Positions 41,664 through 50,446 of a stretch of DNA of 64,000 nt are shown here, piece after piece. The DNA lies in NCBI GenBank assembly GCA_005884005.1, contig VAWI01000012.1, positions 62,444 to 126,443 of the forward strand, written 5' to 3'. Below the pieces are notes generated by a model that saw only the letters and a list, made by a program, of their open reading frames with translations, had not been told where the DNA came from and ran no database searches. Both the position numbers and the translations under genes were made by a program. Numbering within the stretch: the first letter of the stretch is position 1; every line of letters begins with the position of its first letter. This DNA is from Actinomycetota bacterium (GTDB lineage Bacteria > Actinomycetota > Thermoleophilia > Gaiellales > Gaiellaceae).

Positions 41664-42642
41664 TCACCTTCACCATGATTCCGGCGCTGTGGTCGAAGAA
41701 GCGGTACTGAACCGACTTCCATCCACGCAACCCCAGAGCCTTGGAGTCGATCGTGAACAGGCTCTTCGGCTGCTTGAAGCGATACTTCGAGCTGCTCGCG
41801 ACCGATTTGAGCACTGGCCTGTAACCGGTATCGCCGAAGAGCTTCTGCGCCTTCGACGACCACAGGAACTTCAGAAAGGCCTTCGCCTCGGGGTGCTTGA
41901 GGCCGCTCTTCGTGAGCGCGACCGGGTTCTCGATCAAAATCGTCTGCTTCGGCAGTACGTACTCGGTGTGCACGCCCTTCTTGTTCGCGTAGATCGCCTC
42001 GTTCTCGTAAGTGAGTAGGACGTCACCCTTACCGCTGGCGAAGACCTGTGTCGCCTCGCGGGCGCTCTTCGGCAGTACAGACACGTTCTTGAACAGCTTC
42101 TTCAGGTAGGCGATCGCCTGCGCGTCCGTCCTGCCCTGCGCGCGCTGCGCGCCGTACGCGGCCATCACGTTCCACCGAGCCCCGCCCGAGGTGAACGGGT
42201 TGGGTGTGATCACCTGAACGCCGCTCTTCGTCAGATCTGCCCACGTATGGATGTTCTTCGGATTGCCGTTTCGAACGACAAAGACGACGACCGAGTCGGT
42301 CACCATCCCGTGGTGCTGGTTCTGGTTCCAGTTGCTCGGCACGATGCCCTTCTTGACGAGCGTCGAGACGTCAGGCTCGAGCGAGAGGGCGACGATGTCG
42401 GCGCTGAGGCCGGCGGCGACGGCGCGCGACTGGTCGCCCGAAGCGCCGTAGGACTGATTGAAGGAGACGCCCTTGCCTGCCGAGGTTCCCTGGAACGCCG
42501 GGATGATCTTCGCGTACGCGTCCTTGGGCGTGGAGTAGGCGACCAGGCTGAGGGACGTGCTCGCGGTCGCGGCCGTTGCGCCGACGACGACGCCGGCTGC
42601 CAGAATCAGAAGTGGCAGGAAAGAAAGTGAAATACGCCTCAT
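41653..42642 (-). CDS. sbp: Sulfate-binding protein
   Basis: 329 residues. Signal peptide about 1-27, then SLSLVAYSTPKDAYAKIIPAF, SYGASGDQSRAVAAGLSADIV (sulfate loop), NGNPKNIHTWADLTKSGVQVITPNPFTSGGARWN and KGDVLLTYENEAIYA, which are the Sbp/CysP hallmarks. Delivers sulfate to CysT-CysW. First gene of the operon with AAGGAG 6 bases before the ATG. Confidence 0.93.
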   Translation of the reverse strand: MRRISLSFLPLLILAAGVVVGATAATASTSLSLVAYSTPKDAYAKIIPAFQGTSAGKGVSFNQSYGASGDQSRAVAAGLSADIVALSLEPDVSTLVKKGIVPSNWNQNQHHGMVTDSVVVFVVRNGNPKNIHTWADLTKSGVQVITPNPFTSGGARWNVMAAYGAQRAQGRTDAQAIAYLKKLFKNVSVLPKSAREATQVFASGKGDVLLTYENEAIYANKKGVHTEYVLPKQTILIENPVALTKSGLKHPEAKAFLKFLWSSKAQKLFGDTGYRPVLKSVASSSKYRFKQPKSLFTIDSKALGLRGWKSVQYRFFDHSAGIMVKVIGH

Positions 42643-42684
42643 TCAGTTCTCCTTATCTGTCCTGTTTCTCGACTGAGATGCTGG

Positions 42685-42714
42685 ACAATACGCATAGCCT
42701 GCGGACAGCGTCAA
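42685..42714 (-). promoter_or_regulatory. Predicted sulfate operon promoter with spacer palindrome
   Basis: On the minus strand TTGACG (42714-42709), an 18-base spacer and TATTGT (42690-42685), 43 bases before the sbp ATG. A CGCA-N5-TGCG palindrome (42691-42703) lies between the hexamers and could be an operator for a sulfur-responsive repressor such as the adjacent Rrf2 protein. Confidence 0.5.
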
Positions 42715-42736
42715 ATCGGAACGTAGAGTTGCGTCC

Positions 42737-43693
42737 GTGGAGCCGCTCGACCGCTCGACGATCTGGCCGTACCGGGACGGCGAGCCCGGCGAGTTCTACT
42801 ACCAGCGCTACGCTCATCCGACAGGGGTCGAAGCGGAGCGAGCGCTCGGCAAGCTCGAGGGCGGCGAGGCGCTCCTCTTCCCCTCGGGGTCAGCTGCAAT
42901 CACGGCGCTCGTCCTAGCGGAGCTCGCGCCCGGCCAGACGGTCGCGCTTGCCGAAGGCGCGTACTACGGGACGGGGGCACTCTTCACCTCACTCGAGCGC
43001 TGGGGCCTGCGGTTCGTGGAGTTCGATCAGACGGGCCCCCCGGCGGCCGGCGCCGACCTCGTCTGGCTCGAGGCCCCGTCGAATCCGTTCCTGACGATGC
43101 CCGACCTCGAGGCGGCCGCGGCCCATCCGGGGCGCGTCGTCGTCGACTCTACCGCCGCGACCCCGGTGTACCTGCGCCCGCTCGAGCATGGCGCCGATTA
43201 CGTCGTGCACAGCGCCACGAAGTACCTCGGAGGGCACCACGACCTCTTGCTCGGCGCCGTCGTGTGCCGCGATGCAGACTCGGCGGCGAGGTTGCGCGAG
43301 TTCCGCGGACGAACCGGAATCGTCGCGACACCGGACTCGGCTTGGCTGCTGCTCCGAAGCCTGAAGACGCTGCGGCCGCGACTCGAGCGACAGACGGAAA
43401 CGGCGAGCGACCTCGCAGCGCGCCTCCAGCGACTCGACGCGGTCGAGACGGTCCGTTACCCCGGCTTCGGCGGCCTGCTCTCCTTCGACGTCCGCGGCGA
43501 CGCCCGCCGCGTCGAGACCTCGCTGAACCTGATCGCGAACGCAACCAGTCTCGGCGGCGTCGACACCGTGCTGGAGAGCCGGAGCCGCTGGGAGGGCGGC
43601 CGCGTGCCCGACAACCTGCTCCGCCTGAGCGTGGGGCTCGAGGACGCCGACGAGCTCTGGTCGGACCTCGAACAGGCGATCGCGAACGCATGA
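42737..43693 (+). CDS. Trans-sulfuration-type (Cys/Met metabolism) PLP enzyme
   Basis: 318 residues, GTG start. Fold-type I with YYQRYAHPTGVEAERAL, LLFPSGSAAITAL, WLEAPSNPFLTMPDLEA, VVVDSTAATPVYLRPLEHG and the Schiff-base lysine in VHSATKYLGGHHDLL. Compared with cystathionine gamma-synthase (about 380 residues) it is short and lacks most of the N-terminal arm and some C-terminal loops. Divergent from the sulfate operon and coupled to a glycosyltransferase by ATGA. Gamma-synthase, gamma-lyase or O-acetylhomoserine sulfhydrylase activity cannot be told apart. Confidence 0.82.
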   Translation: MEPLDRSTIWPYRDGEPGEFYYQRYAHPTGVEAERALGKLEGGEALLFPSGSAAITALVLAELAPGQTVALAEGAYYGTGALFTSLERWGLRFVEFDQTGPPAAGADLVWLEAPSNPFLTMPDLEAAAAHPGRVVVDSTAATPVYLRPLEHGADYVVHSATKYLGGHHDLLLGAVVCRDADSAARLREFRGRTGIVATPDSAWLLLRSLKTLRPRLERQTETASDLAARLQRLDAVETVRYPGFGGLLSFDVRGDARRVETSLNLIANATSLGGVDTVLESRSRWEGGRVPDNLLRLSVGLEDADELWSDLEQAIANA

Positions 43694-45033
43694 GCGAGCG
43701 GCCGACCGTCGTTTTTTTCCCGGAGGGCGCGTTTGGCCCGACGAACAACTGCGTCGGAATCGGCCAAGTACTCAAGGCGCGAGGCGCGCGGGTTGTCTTT
43801 GTCGTCGAAGAGTCATTCGCCGGGACGCTCGAAGCGCAAGGATTCGAGGAGGCGCTGATGCGCCTCAAGCCTGTTCCCGATGGCTCTGCCCTGGTTACAC
43901 CCGGGCAGTTTTGGAAGGACTTCGTCCGCGAGACGGCGCCCGAATTCCGGAAGCCGACACTCGAGCAGCTCGAGGGCTTTGTCCTCCCCGTCTGGCAGGA
44001 GCTGGTCGACGGAGCGCGCTACGTGGACGAGCGCCTGCGCGAGATCTTCACAGAGCTCCGCCCCGACGTCATCGTCGAGGACAACGTTGTCGGCTTCCCG
44101 GCGGTCGTCGCGGCAGGTGTGCCGTGGGTGCGAATCGTCTCCTGCAACCCGCTCGAGCTGAAGGATCCGGCTTTGCCGCCCACGTTCTCGGGTTATCCCG
44201 CCGCAGACCGATCGGGCTGGAACGAGTTCCGGGCGCGGTACCGCGAGTTGCACGAGCCCTTGCAGCGCCAGTTCAGCGAGTTCTGCGTTGAGCGCGGGGC
44301 GCCGCCGCTTCCGGAGCTCGAGTTCATCCACGAATCGCCCTTCCTTAATCTCTACCTCTACCCGCCGGAGACCGATTACGAGCGCTCGCGCCCGCTCGGA
44401 GCCCGGTGGCAGCGGCTCGGTTCGTGCGTCCGGGAGCCGGACAGTTACACGGGTCGGCCCGGCGATCCTCGCCCAGCGATCTATCTCAGCCTCGGCAGCC
44501 TCGGCTCGGCAGACGTTGGCCTGATGCAGCGGCTGATCAATACGCTCGGCGAAACGAACTACTTCGTCGTCGTCAGCATGGGCCCGCAGCACGACGAGCT
44601 GACGCTGGCCCCGAACATGACCGGCGAGGAGTTCCTACCGCAGCCGGCGATCCTCCCGCAGGTCGATCTCGTGATCACACACGGCGGCAACAACACGGTC
44701 ACCGAGTCCTTGCATTTCGGCAAGCCGATGGTCGTGCTGCCGCTCTTCTGGGATCAGCACGACAACGCTCAGCGGATGCAGGAGCTCGGACTCGGCCGCC
44801 GCCTCGACACCTACGGCCACGAGCCGAAAGAGTTGATCGAGGCAGTCGACGGTTTGCTCGCCGACCCGCGGCTGCCAGGTCGGCTCAGTGGGATTTCGCA
44901 GCGGCTCCAGGCAGAGCCGGGAACCGTGAAGGCCGTGGATCTGATCGAGAGCCTTGTGGCGGCCGGGCCCCTCAGCGCCGGTCGATCACTTCGTCGATCA
45001 GGCCGTACTCGAGCGCCTCGCGCGGCGTCATGA
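43690..45033 (+). CDS. GT1 (MGT/UGT-like) glycosyltransferase
   Basis: 447 residues. N-terminal Rossmann domain [32 protein letters not shown] with an acceptor histidine position replaced by proline-glutamate, and a C-terminal donor domain with [20 protein letters not shown] and [20 protein letters not shown], the macrolide/UGT donor-binding motif. Likely glycosylates a small lipophilic molecule. Its last 62 bases overlap the clpP gene on the opposite strand. Sugar donor and acceptor unknown. Confidence 0.85.
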   Translation: MSERPTVVFFPEGAFGPTNNCVGIGQVLKARGARVVFVVEESFAGTLEAQGFEEALMRLKPVPDGSALVTPGQFWKDFVRETAPEFRKPTLEQLEGFVLPVWQELVDGARYVDERLREIFTELRPDVIVEDNVVGFPAVVAAGVPWVRIVSCNPLELKDPALPPTFSGYPAADRSGWNEFRARYRELHEPLQRQFSEFCVERGAPPLPELEFIHESPFLNLYLYPPETDYERSRPLGARWQRLGSCVREPDSYTGRPGDPRPAIYLSLGSLGSADVGLMQRLINTLGETNYFVVVSMGPQHDELTLAPNMTGEEFLPQPAILPQVDLVITHGGNNTVTESLHFGKPMVVLPLFWDQHDNAQRMQELGLGRRLDTYGHEPKELIEAVDGLLADPRLPGRLSGISQRLQAEPGTVKAVDLIESLVAAGPLSAGRSLRRSGRTRAPRAAS

Positions 45034-45559
45034 AGTTGTCGCGCTCGGTGTCGCGGGCTATCAGTTCGAGCGACTGACCCGTCCTCTCACCGAGAATTTC
45101 CTCCAGGCGGCGCTTCATCCCGATCGCCTCGCGGGCCCGGATCTCGACGTCGGAGGCTTGCCCGCCGAACCCCGGCGTCCACAGCTGGTGGATCAGGATC
45201 TTCCCGTTCGGGAGCGAACTGCGTTTGCCCTTGGCCCCGCCGGCCAGGAGAACCGCGCCAATCGACATCGCGATTCCCACGCACATCGTGCGCACGTCCG
45301 GCTTGACGAATTGCATCGTGTCGTAGATCGCTAGACCCGAATAGACGTCGCCGCCGGGCGAATTGATGTAGAGCGAGATGTCCTGCTCGGGATCCTCTGA
45401 TTCCAGGTGAAGAAGCTGAGCGTTGACGACGTTCGCGACTTGATCGTCGACCGCCGAGCCGACGAAGACGATCCGTTCGTCCAGCAGGCGCGAGTAGATG
45501 TCGAAGGCCCGCTCCCCTCGGCTCGTCTGCTCGATCACGGTCGGAACGTACGGTGTCAT
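44972..45559 (-). CDS. clpP: ATP-dependent Clp protease proteolytic subunit
   Basis: 195 residues from ATG 45559. Catalytic triad: Ser in [15 protein letters not shown], His in ILIHQ, Asp in [13 protein letters not shown]-terminal [26 protein letters not shown] matches ClpP. Mature cylinder partner for ClpC encoded at 59391-61919. The upstream gene of unknown function overlaps its ATG (ATGA), so both are one operon. Only one clpP is in the window; many Actinomycetota have two. Confidence 0.93.
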   Translation of the reverse strand: MTPYVPTVIEQTSRGERAFDIYSRLLDERIVFVGSAVDDQVANVVNAQLLHLESEDPEQDISLYINSPGGDVYSGLAIYDTMQFVKPDVRTMCVGIAMSIGAVLLAGGAKGKRSSLPNGKILIHQLWTPGFGGQASDVEIRAREAIGMKRRLEEILGERTGQSLELIARDTERDNFMTPREALEYGLIDEVIDRR

Positions 45560-46029
45560 GCCGGGACCGCCTCGTGAACGTGCGCGGGGGCGCGGGCGAT
45601 CTCGACCGGGACGCCGTAGACCGAGAGGCCCTCGGCGATCGCCTCCGCGTCGTCGAGCGTTGCCGAAACGTAGAGCGCGAGCGGGTATGCCGTAGCGGCG
45701 CGCCAGCCGAGCTCGCCTTCGAGGCGGTTGCCCCAGACCATGGCCCGGCCGAAGACTCGGTCGCCCCCGACAGATAGGTAGTGGCGCCACTGTTCCAGCG
45801 ACTTCGCAAGATGGATTCCGCATTCGCACAGCGGGTCAGGGGCTTCGTGCCGAAGTCGGTAGAGCTTTTTGCAGTCAGCGACGGCCGGCCGCCCGGGAGG
45901 CCAGAGGCTGCCGTAGAGGACGCTCCGCAGGCGCGTCCGTCCCCCGTCGTGCTCGACGCGCCAGATCTTCCAGCCCACGACCGGCTCGGCCGCGTTCGTG
46001 ACTACTTCAGGCGTGGCTCCAATGCGCAC
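45556..46029 (-). CDS. Conserved-looking protein of unknown function, first gene of the clpP operon
   Basis: 157 residues, GTG start at 46029. The N-terminal half reads [20 protein letters not shown] and [16 protein letters not shown], then an [10 protein letters not shown] knuckle (C-x-C plus an earlier Cys) and [21 protein letters not shown]; the C-terminal half [29 protein letters not shown] is an alpha/beta segment. I do not recognise the family. Because the predicted transcript starts at the GTG itself, this gene is probably leaderless. Coupled to clpP by ATGA. Confidence 0.65.
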   Translation of the reverse strand: MRIGATPEVVTNAAEPVVGWKIWRVEHDGGRTRLRSVLYGSLWPPGRPAVADCKKLYRLRHEAPDPLCECGIHLAKSLEQWRHYLSVGGDRVFGRAMVWGNRLEGELGWRAATAYPLALYVSATLDDAEAIAEGLSVYGVPVEIARAPAHVHEAVPA

Positions 46030-46064
46030 GATATCTAGATATCAGACAGATATCGTGCCGTCAA
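46027..46064 (-). promoter_or_regulatory. Leaderless promoter with triple GATATC operator for the clpP operon
   Basis: On the minus strand: TTGACG (46064-46059), a 17-base spacer, TATCTA (46041-46036), six bases, then the GTG start at 46029. Overlapping these hexamers are three GATATC copies (46030-46035, 46038-46043, 46049-46054) and an inverted repeat CACGATATCT / AGATATCGTG (46027-46036 and 46048-46057). The arrangement predicts a leaderless mRNA controlled by a repressor binding the GATATC sites. Confidence 0.6.
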
Positions 46065-46076
46065 ATACCACCCAAG

Positions 46077-46149
46077 AGCCGGAGGCGGGACTCGAACCCA
46101 CGACCTACTGATTACAAATCAGTTGCTCTACCAGCTGAGCTACTCCGGC
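46077..46149 (-). tRNA. tRNA-Thr (anticodon TGT)
   Basis: 73 bases folding as a full cloverleaf: acceptor GCCGGAG/CTCCGGC, D arm GCTC...GAGC, anticodon stem ACTGA/TCAGT with loop TTTGTAA (anticodon TGT), and T arm GTGGG-TTCGAGT-CCCGC. CCA is not encoded. The first ten bases at the 5' end overlap the 3' end of the sulfite-oxidase gene on the same strand. Confidence 0.97.
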
Positions 46150-47225
46150 GCACCTTGATGGTAGCCGGGCTCCTGGACCGTCACTAAGACCCGCTGCGGC
46201 GCATTGTTCGAGTAGCCGCCGACGTTCCAGGTCGCTTCCTGAGGCTGAACGTTGCCCGCCTCGTCGTGCGCCCGGCAGGAGAGGACGTACTCCCCGGGGT
46301 CGTCCGCCGTCCATTCGTAGCGCCAGCCGCGCCAGCCCCAGCGTGAGTCGAGCGGCTCGAGCAGCCCGTCGGCCCACGTCTTGCCTCCGTCGGTGCTGAC
46401 CTCGACGCGCGCCACCGGCGCCCACCCGGACCAGGCCCGACCTTCGAGGACGCACGGGCCGGGCGGAACGGTTCGCTCGCGCGTGTTGAAGTCCGGGATC
46501 CCAGGAGGCACCATCAGCGCGCGCGGCTGCATGCGGGTGACCGGAGTTCCCTCGTCCTCCTCGTCGTCCCGGTACCGGTACGCCGCGGTGTGCTGATAGC
46601 CCCGGAAGGGCTCGGCGACGACGGTGATGCCGGCTAACCATTTGACGTTCGTCATTCCGTACCAGCCGGGAACGACCAGGCGAAGCGGGAATCCGTGCTG
46701 CGGCAGCAGGGCCGCGCCGTTCATCTCGTACGCGAGCAGGACGTCGTCCGCCAGCGCGACGTCGAGCTCGAGGCTGCGCTGATAGGTCTGCTCGACGCCT
46801 TTCTCGAAGCCGCGGTCGAGCCCGGTGAACACCACCTCCATGGCGTCGTCGAGTAGCTCGGCCTCTTCGAGGATCAGCCTTAGCGACACGCCAGTCCAGT
46901 TCGCGTTTCCGACCGCCTCGAGCAGCCAGGGCTGGCTGACGACGTGCGGCGCCAGCAGTGCGCGGCCGTTGCCGGCGCACTCCATCGTCGCCGTCACTTC
47001 GTGTGAGGGTCGGTTGCATAGGTCTGCAAGCGTGAGGGTCAGCGGCTTCGCGACCCGCCCATCGACGCTTAGGGCCCACCGGTCGGCGTCCACGTCCGGG
47101 ATGTCGTAGTGGATCAGGAGGTAATGGAGTCCCGCCGGCGTGATCGGGTAGCGCAGCGCCTCGAGCGGCAGGCCGTGGTTGCGGGCCGCCAGCTGCAGCT
47201 CTTCCTGACTGATTGCCGCGTCCAC
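46140..47225 (-). CDS. Molybdopterin-dependent sulfite oxidase-like oxidoreductase
   Basis: 361 residues, GTG start. Mo-cofactor domain with the metal-ligating cysteine in TATMECAGNGR, substrate-pocket HGFPLRLVVPGWYGMTNVKWL, and the C-terminal Ig-like dimerisation domain (VARVEVSTDGGKTWADG, YVLSCRAHDEAGNVQP). No Tat or Sec signal is seen, so it is probably cytoplasmic, unlike YedY/SorA. The last codons and TAG are inside the downstream tRNA-Thr gene (the TAG supplies tRNA bases 8-10). Sulfite detoxification is plausible but unproven. Confidence 0.88.
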   Translation of the reverse strand: MDAAISQEELQLAARNHGLPLEALRYPITPAGLHYLLIHYDIPDVDADRWALSVDGRVAKPLTLTLADLCNRPSHEVTATMECAGNGRALLAPHVVSQPWLLEAVGNANWTGVSLRLILEEAELLDDAMEVVFTGLDRGFEKGVEQTYQRSLELDVALADDVLLAYEMNGAALLPQHGFPLRLVVPGWYGMTNVKWLAGITVVAEPFRGYQHTAAYRYRDDEEDEGTPVTRMQPRALMVPPGIPDFNTRERTVPPGPCVLEGRAWSGWAPVARVEVSTDGGKTWADGLLEPLDSRWGWRGWRYEWTADDPGEYVLSCRAHDEAGNVQPQEATWNVGGYSNNAPQRVLVTVQEPGYHQGAPE

Positions 47226-47245
47226 TCGGCGGCCAGATTACCGGG

Positions 47246-47908
47246 CTACTGCAGGACCTGGCGCGCCTGTTGGTGCTGAAGAACCTTGCGCTTGACCCGC
47301 TGCAGCGCGTTGTCGATCGTCTTCGTGTCGCAGCCGAGCTCCTCGGCCATCTGCTCGTAGGACGACCCCTCGAGGTAGAGCTTCAAGGCGTCGGCCTCCA
47401 ACTTCGAGAGGCCGGTACCGAGCGAGAAGACCAGGCTCTGTAGCTCTTCGGTCGAGATCACGCAGATCGACGGGTCGTCGACGCTCGGGCCGGGAAGCGC
47501 GTCGCCAAGCGTCACGTCCGAATCGGAGTCCTGCCCCGCTGGGGTGTTCGAGAACGAGATGTAGGTGTTGAGGGGCGAGTGCTTGAAGCGAGTCGCCGTC
47601 TTGATCGCAGTGATGATCTGCCGGGTCACGCAGAGTTCCGCGAAGCTCCGGAACGAGGTCTCCTTGTCGTGCCGGAAATCGCGCACCGCCTTGTAGAGGC
47701 CGATGAGGCCCTCTTGGATCAGATCGTCCGGGTCGCCGCCGGCAAGGAAGTACGAGCTCGCCTTCAGGCGGACGAAGCCGGTGTAACGACGGATCAGCCC
47801 GTCCAGTGCAGCCTGGTCGCCGTTGCGGGCGCGGACGACGAGTTGAAGATCCGCAAGCTCACGCTGCTGTCGCTGAGCCGAATACGCTGGGGCTGAACGG
47901 GCCGGCAT
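47246..47908 (-). CDS. sigH: RNA polymerase sigma factor, SigH (Spo0H-like)
   Basis: 220 residues. Region 2 ARNGDQAALDGLIRRYTGFVRLKASSYFL and DPDDLIQEGLIGLYKAVRDFR, a DNA-binding 2.4 helix SFAELCVTRQIITAIKTA, and region 4 LSKLEADALKLYLEGSSYEQMAEEL with KTIDNALQRVKRKVLQ. Similar to the SigH/sigma-30 family and located after an NYN protein and rlmB, as in Bacillus, where SigH ends the same gene string. Candidate promoter hexamers TTGTGT and TACCGT (47987-47982 and 47964-47959, spacer 17) precede it. Confidence 0.88.
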   Translation of the reverse strand: MPARSAPAYSAQRQQRELADLQLVVRARNGDQAALDGLIRRYTGFVRLKASSYFLAGGDPDDLIQEGLIGLYKAVRDFRHDKETSFRSFAELCVTRQIITAIKTATRFKHSPLNTYISFSNTPAGQDSDSDVTLGDALPGPSVDDPSICVISTEELQSLVFSLGTGLSKLEADALKLYLEGSSYEQMAEELGCDTKTIDNALQRVKRKVLQHQQARQVLQ

Positions 47909-47958
47909 TCGCTCCCCTCTCTACGGGCAGGACCCAATCTCACGTTGAGGTTGAGGTG

Positions 47959-47987
47959 ACGGTAGCAAGGTCCCAACGAAAACACAA
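47959..47987 (-). promoter_or_regulatory. Candidate sigH promoter
   Basis: TTGTGT (47987-47982), 17-base spacer, TACCGT (47964-47959) on the minus strand, 51 bases before the ATG. Moderate match only. Confidence 0.4.
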
Positions 47988-48007
47988 GACCTTGCGTTTA
48001 TATCGAC

Positions 48008-48445
48008 TTAACCGGACCGATTGCGTCTCAGCCGCTCCAACCGGTCCCTTGTCGCGCCATCGAGTCGCTCGGCCAATCTATGCGGCCGTTCCTCTTGCTG
48101 GCCTGCGGGCTCCAGGTCGCGCACGAAAGTCGCCGAGCTCAGCTTCATGACTTCCTGGCCGGAGGTGCCACGCACGGCGAAGTCGGAGGAGACGAGGCAG
48201 ACCCGTTCCTGGCCCCGAAATTCAGCGGCAAGCCGCTCGAGCAGCGCGTCCGCGTGCCGGGCGTACCGGACCTCGAGCGGCCCGTGCGTCCGTTCCTCCC
48301 CGACGCCGTCGAAGACGACCACGCCGCGGGCGCCCCTGAGGGCAACGAAGCTCGCAAGCCGATCGACGAGCTCGCGTGGATCGGAGAACGTCCCGGCGTG
48401 CAGGACGTTGTAGCCGTCGAAGAGGTAAAGGGTCGGCTCAGCCAC
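48008..48445 (-). CDS. NYN-domain ribonuclease-like protein (YacP/Rae1 family)
   Basis: 145 residues from GTG 48445. YLFDGYNVLHAG (first acidic residue), VVVFDGVGEERTHG, VRYARHADALLERLAAEFRG, VCLVSSDFAVRGTSG and VMKLSSATFVRDLE follow the NYN/PIN-like fold of Bacillus YacP, a ribosome-associated mRNA nuclease. It overlaps rlmB by 8 bases. Conserved acidic residues are present, so nuclease activity is likely. Confidence 0.85.
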   Translation of the reverse strand: MAEPTLYLFDGYNVLHAGTFSDPRELVDRLASFVALRGARGVVVFDGVGEERTHGPLEVRYARHADALLERLAAEFRGQERVCLVSSDFAVRGTSGQEVMKLSSATFVRDLEPAGQQEERPHRLAERLDGATRDRLERLRRNRSG

Positions 48446-49154
48446 CGTTGCGCTGCCTCCGGGCCTCGTACAGCAGAACGCCGGCCGCAACGCTGACGTT
48501 GAGCGATTCGACCTCGCCGGCGAGCGGAATCGAGACCGCGGCGTCACAAGTGCGGCGGACGAGCGGCCGGACGCCCTTGCCTTCGGCGCCGAGCACGAGG
48601 GCGACGCCGCCGGTCAGGTCGGCCTGCCACAGTTGGGTCTCGGCGTCCCCAGCGGCCGCCCAGGCCCAGAGGCGCGGGCCCTTCACCTCCGAGAGGTAGC
48701 GGGCCATGTTCTTGACGACCGCGACAGGGAGATGCTCGATCGCGCCGGCCGAGGCGCGGACGACCGCAGGAGTCACGCGGGCCGCGTTGTGCGCCGGGAC
48801 GACGATTCCGGTCGCGCCGGCGGCCTCTCCTGTACGAGCGACCGCGCCGAGGTTGTGCGGGTCCGTGACCTGGTCGAGGCAGACGAGCAGCGGCGAATCG
48901 CTCGCTGCGAGCTCGTAGGCATCCGCATAGCGATAGGGCTCGGCCCAGGCGAGGACTCCCTGGTGGTCGCGCGTTCCCGCCGCTTCGGTCAGGTCCCGCT
49001 CGGGCTTGACCCGGGACCTGGTCCCGAGGCCTGGCTCGCGCAGCCACGGCTCCGCCTTGAGTGCCCGCTCCGTCACCCAAAGCTCGAGCACCTCGCGCGG
49101 CCCCCGCAACGCTTCGCGCACGGGCCGGCGGCCGTATATCTGCTCTCGGGTCAC
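48438..49154 (-). CDS. rlmB: 23S rRNA 2'-O-methyltransferase, RlmB/TrmH (SPOUT) family
   Basis: 238 residues from GTG 49154. N-terminal substrate-binding domain IYGRRPVREALRGPREV, then the knotted SPOUT domain with LVCLDQVTDPHNLGAVART (motif 1), VALVLGAEGKGVRPLVRRTCD (motif 2) and SIPLAGEVESLNVSVAAGVL (motif 3). Methylates 23S rRNA near the peptidyl transferase centre. Overlaps cysS by 4 bases. Confidence 0.92.
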   Translation of the reverse strand: MTREQIYGRRPVREALRGPREVLELWVTERALKAEPWLREPGLGTRSRVKPERDLTEAAGTRDHQGVLAWAEPYRYADAYELAASDSPLLVCLDQVTDPHNLGAVARTGEAAGATGIVVPAHNAARVTPAVVRASAGAIEHLPVAVVKNMARYLSEVKGPRLWAWAAAGDAETQLWQADLTGGVALVLGAEGKGVRPLVRRTCDAAVSIPLAGEVESLNVSVAAGVLLYEARRQRNGG

Positions 49155-50446
49155 TTGGGGACGAGCTCGAATCCGTCGGCGACATCGCGGACTTCCCACC
49201 CCTGGTCCTCGATCTCGACGCGAAGACGATCCGCTTCGTCGAAATCACGGCTTGCCCGCGCCTCTCGCCGCTTCTCCGCGAGGGCAACGAGGTCCGCCGG
49301 TGCCGCAGCCGCTTCGGCGAGCTCGCCGAGCCCGAACAGCTCCAACCCCCACCGCAAGGACGCGGTTCGGCCGCGAGCCCGCCAGTCGTGGAAGAGCGCG
49401 AGCGCCTCGGGCGTGTTGAAGTCGTCGTCGAGCACGCGGGCGAGCGCCTGGCGGTCGATCTCTTCCGGCTCGGCTTCGAGGCCGACGAAGTGATTGCGAA
49501 ACGTTTCGGCCTGCGCACTCGCCTGCGCGAGCACCTCATCGCTGAAGTCGATCGGCTTGCGCCAGTGAGCGCTCATGAAGTAGAGCAGGATCGTCTCGCG
49601 CCCCCACTCTTGAACCGCCTCGCGAAGGGAGACGATGTTGCCGAGAGACTTCGCCATCTTCTCGCCGGTCAGCTGGAGCATCCCGTTGTGCATCCACATG
49701 CGCGCGAATTCGCTGCCTGCGCCGCGCGATTGGGCCAGCTCGTTCTCGTGGTGCGGGAAGATCAGATCGTTGCCGCCGCCGTGAATCTCGAAGACCTGGC
49801 CGAGGAACTTCTCGGCCATCGCCGAGCACTCGATGTGCCAGCCCGGGCGCCCGGGCCCCCACGGCGATTCCCAGACGGTGTCCTCGCCCTCCTTGTGTGC
49901 TTTCCAGAGCGCGAAGTCGCGGGGGTCCTCCTTCAGCTCCGCACGCTCGGGCTCCTCGGACGGATTGCGGAGCGCCTCGTCGTCTCCCAGCCGGCCCGAC
50001 AGCCGGCCGTAGTCGGGAAACGCAGCGACTCGAAAGTAGACGTCGCCGCCGGCGGGGTAAGCGAGCCCGCGGTCGATGAGCTTGCCGATCAAATCGACGA
50101 TCTCGGGAACGGTTTCTGTCGCCTTCGGCTCATGGTCAGGCCGGCCGAGACCGAGAAGGTCGGTGTCTTCGACATACCATCGCGAAGCCTGAGTGGCGAG
50201 CTCGGCGCTGTGCCCGGGCGCTGCGGTGTAGATCTTGTCGTTGATGTCGGTGATGTTCTCGGCGAGCCGGACTTCGTAGCCGTTCTGCTCGAGCCAGCGC
50301 TTCAGCCACATCGAAAGCACGAACGGCCGCGCGTTACCGATGTGGATCCGCTGGTAGACGGTCGGCCCGCAGAAGTACATGCGGATCGGGCCCGGCGGCG
50401 AAGGCAGCTCGACGAGGCCGCGCGTGTAGGTGTCAAAAAGCCGCAT
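49151..50446 (-). CDS. cysS: Cysteinyl-tRNA synthetase
   Basis: 431 residues from ATG 50446. Class I synthetase: zinc Cys in MYFCGPTVY, HIGN at the HIGH position (HIGNARPFVLSMW), GWHIECSAMA, the zinc His in FPHHENE, and KMAKSLGN in place of KMSKS. About 30 residues shorter than E. coli CysS at the C terminus. A mycothiol ligase MshC is related but differs in context; the gltX-cysS-rlmB order supports CysS. Confidence 0.92.
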   Translation of the reverse strand: MRLFDTYTRGLVELPSPPGPIRMYFCGPTVYQRIHIGNARPFVLSMWLKRWLEQNGYEVRLAENITDINDKIYTAAPGHSAELATQASRWYVEDTDLLGLGRPDHEPKATETVPEIVDLIGKLIDRGLAYPAGGDVYFRVAAFPDYGRLSGRLGDDEALRNPSEEPERAELKEDPRDFALWKAHKEGEDTVWESPWGPGRPGWHIECSAMAEKFLGQVFEIHGGGNDLIFPHHENELAQSRGAGSEFARMWMHNGMLQLTGEKMAKSLGNIVSLREAVQEWGRETILLYFMSAHWRKPIDFSDEVLAQASAQAETFRNHFVGLEAEPEEIDRQALARVLDDDFNTPEALALFHDWRARGRTASLRWGLELFGLGELAEAAAAPADLVALAEKRREARASRDFDEADRLRVEIEDQGWEVRDVADGFELVPK

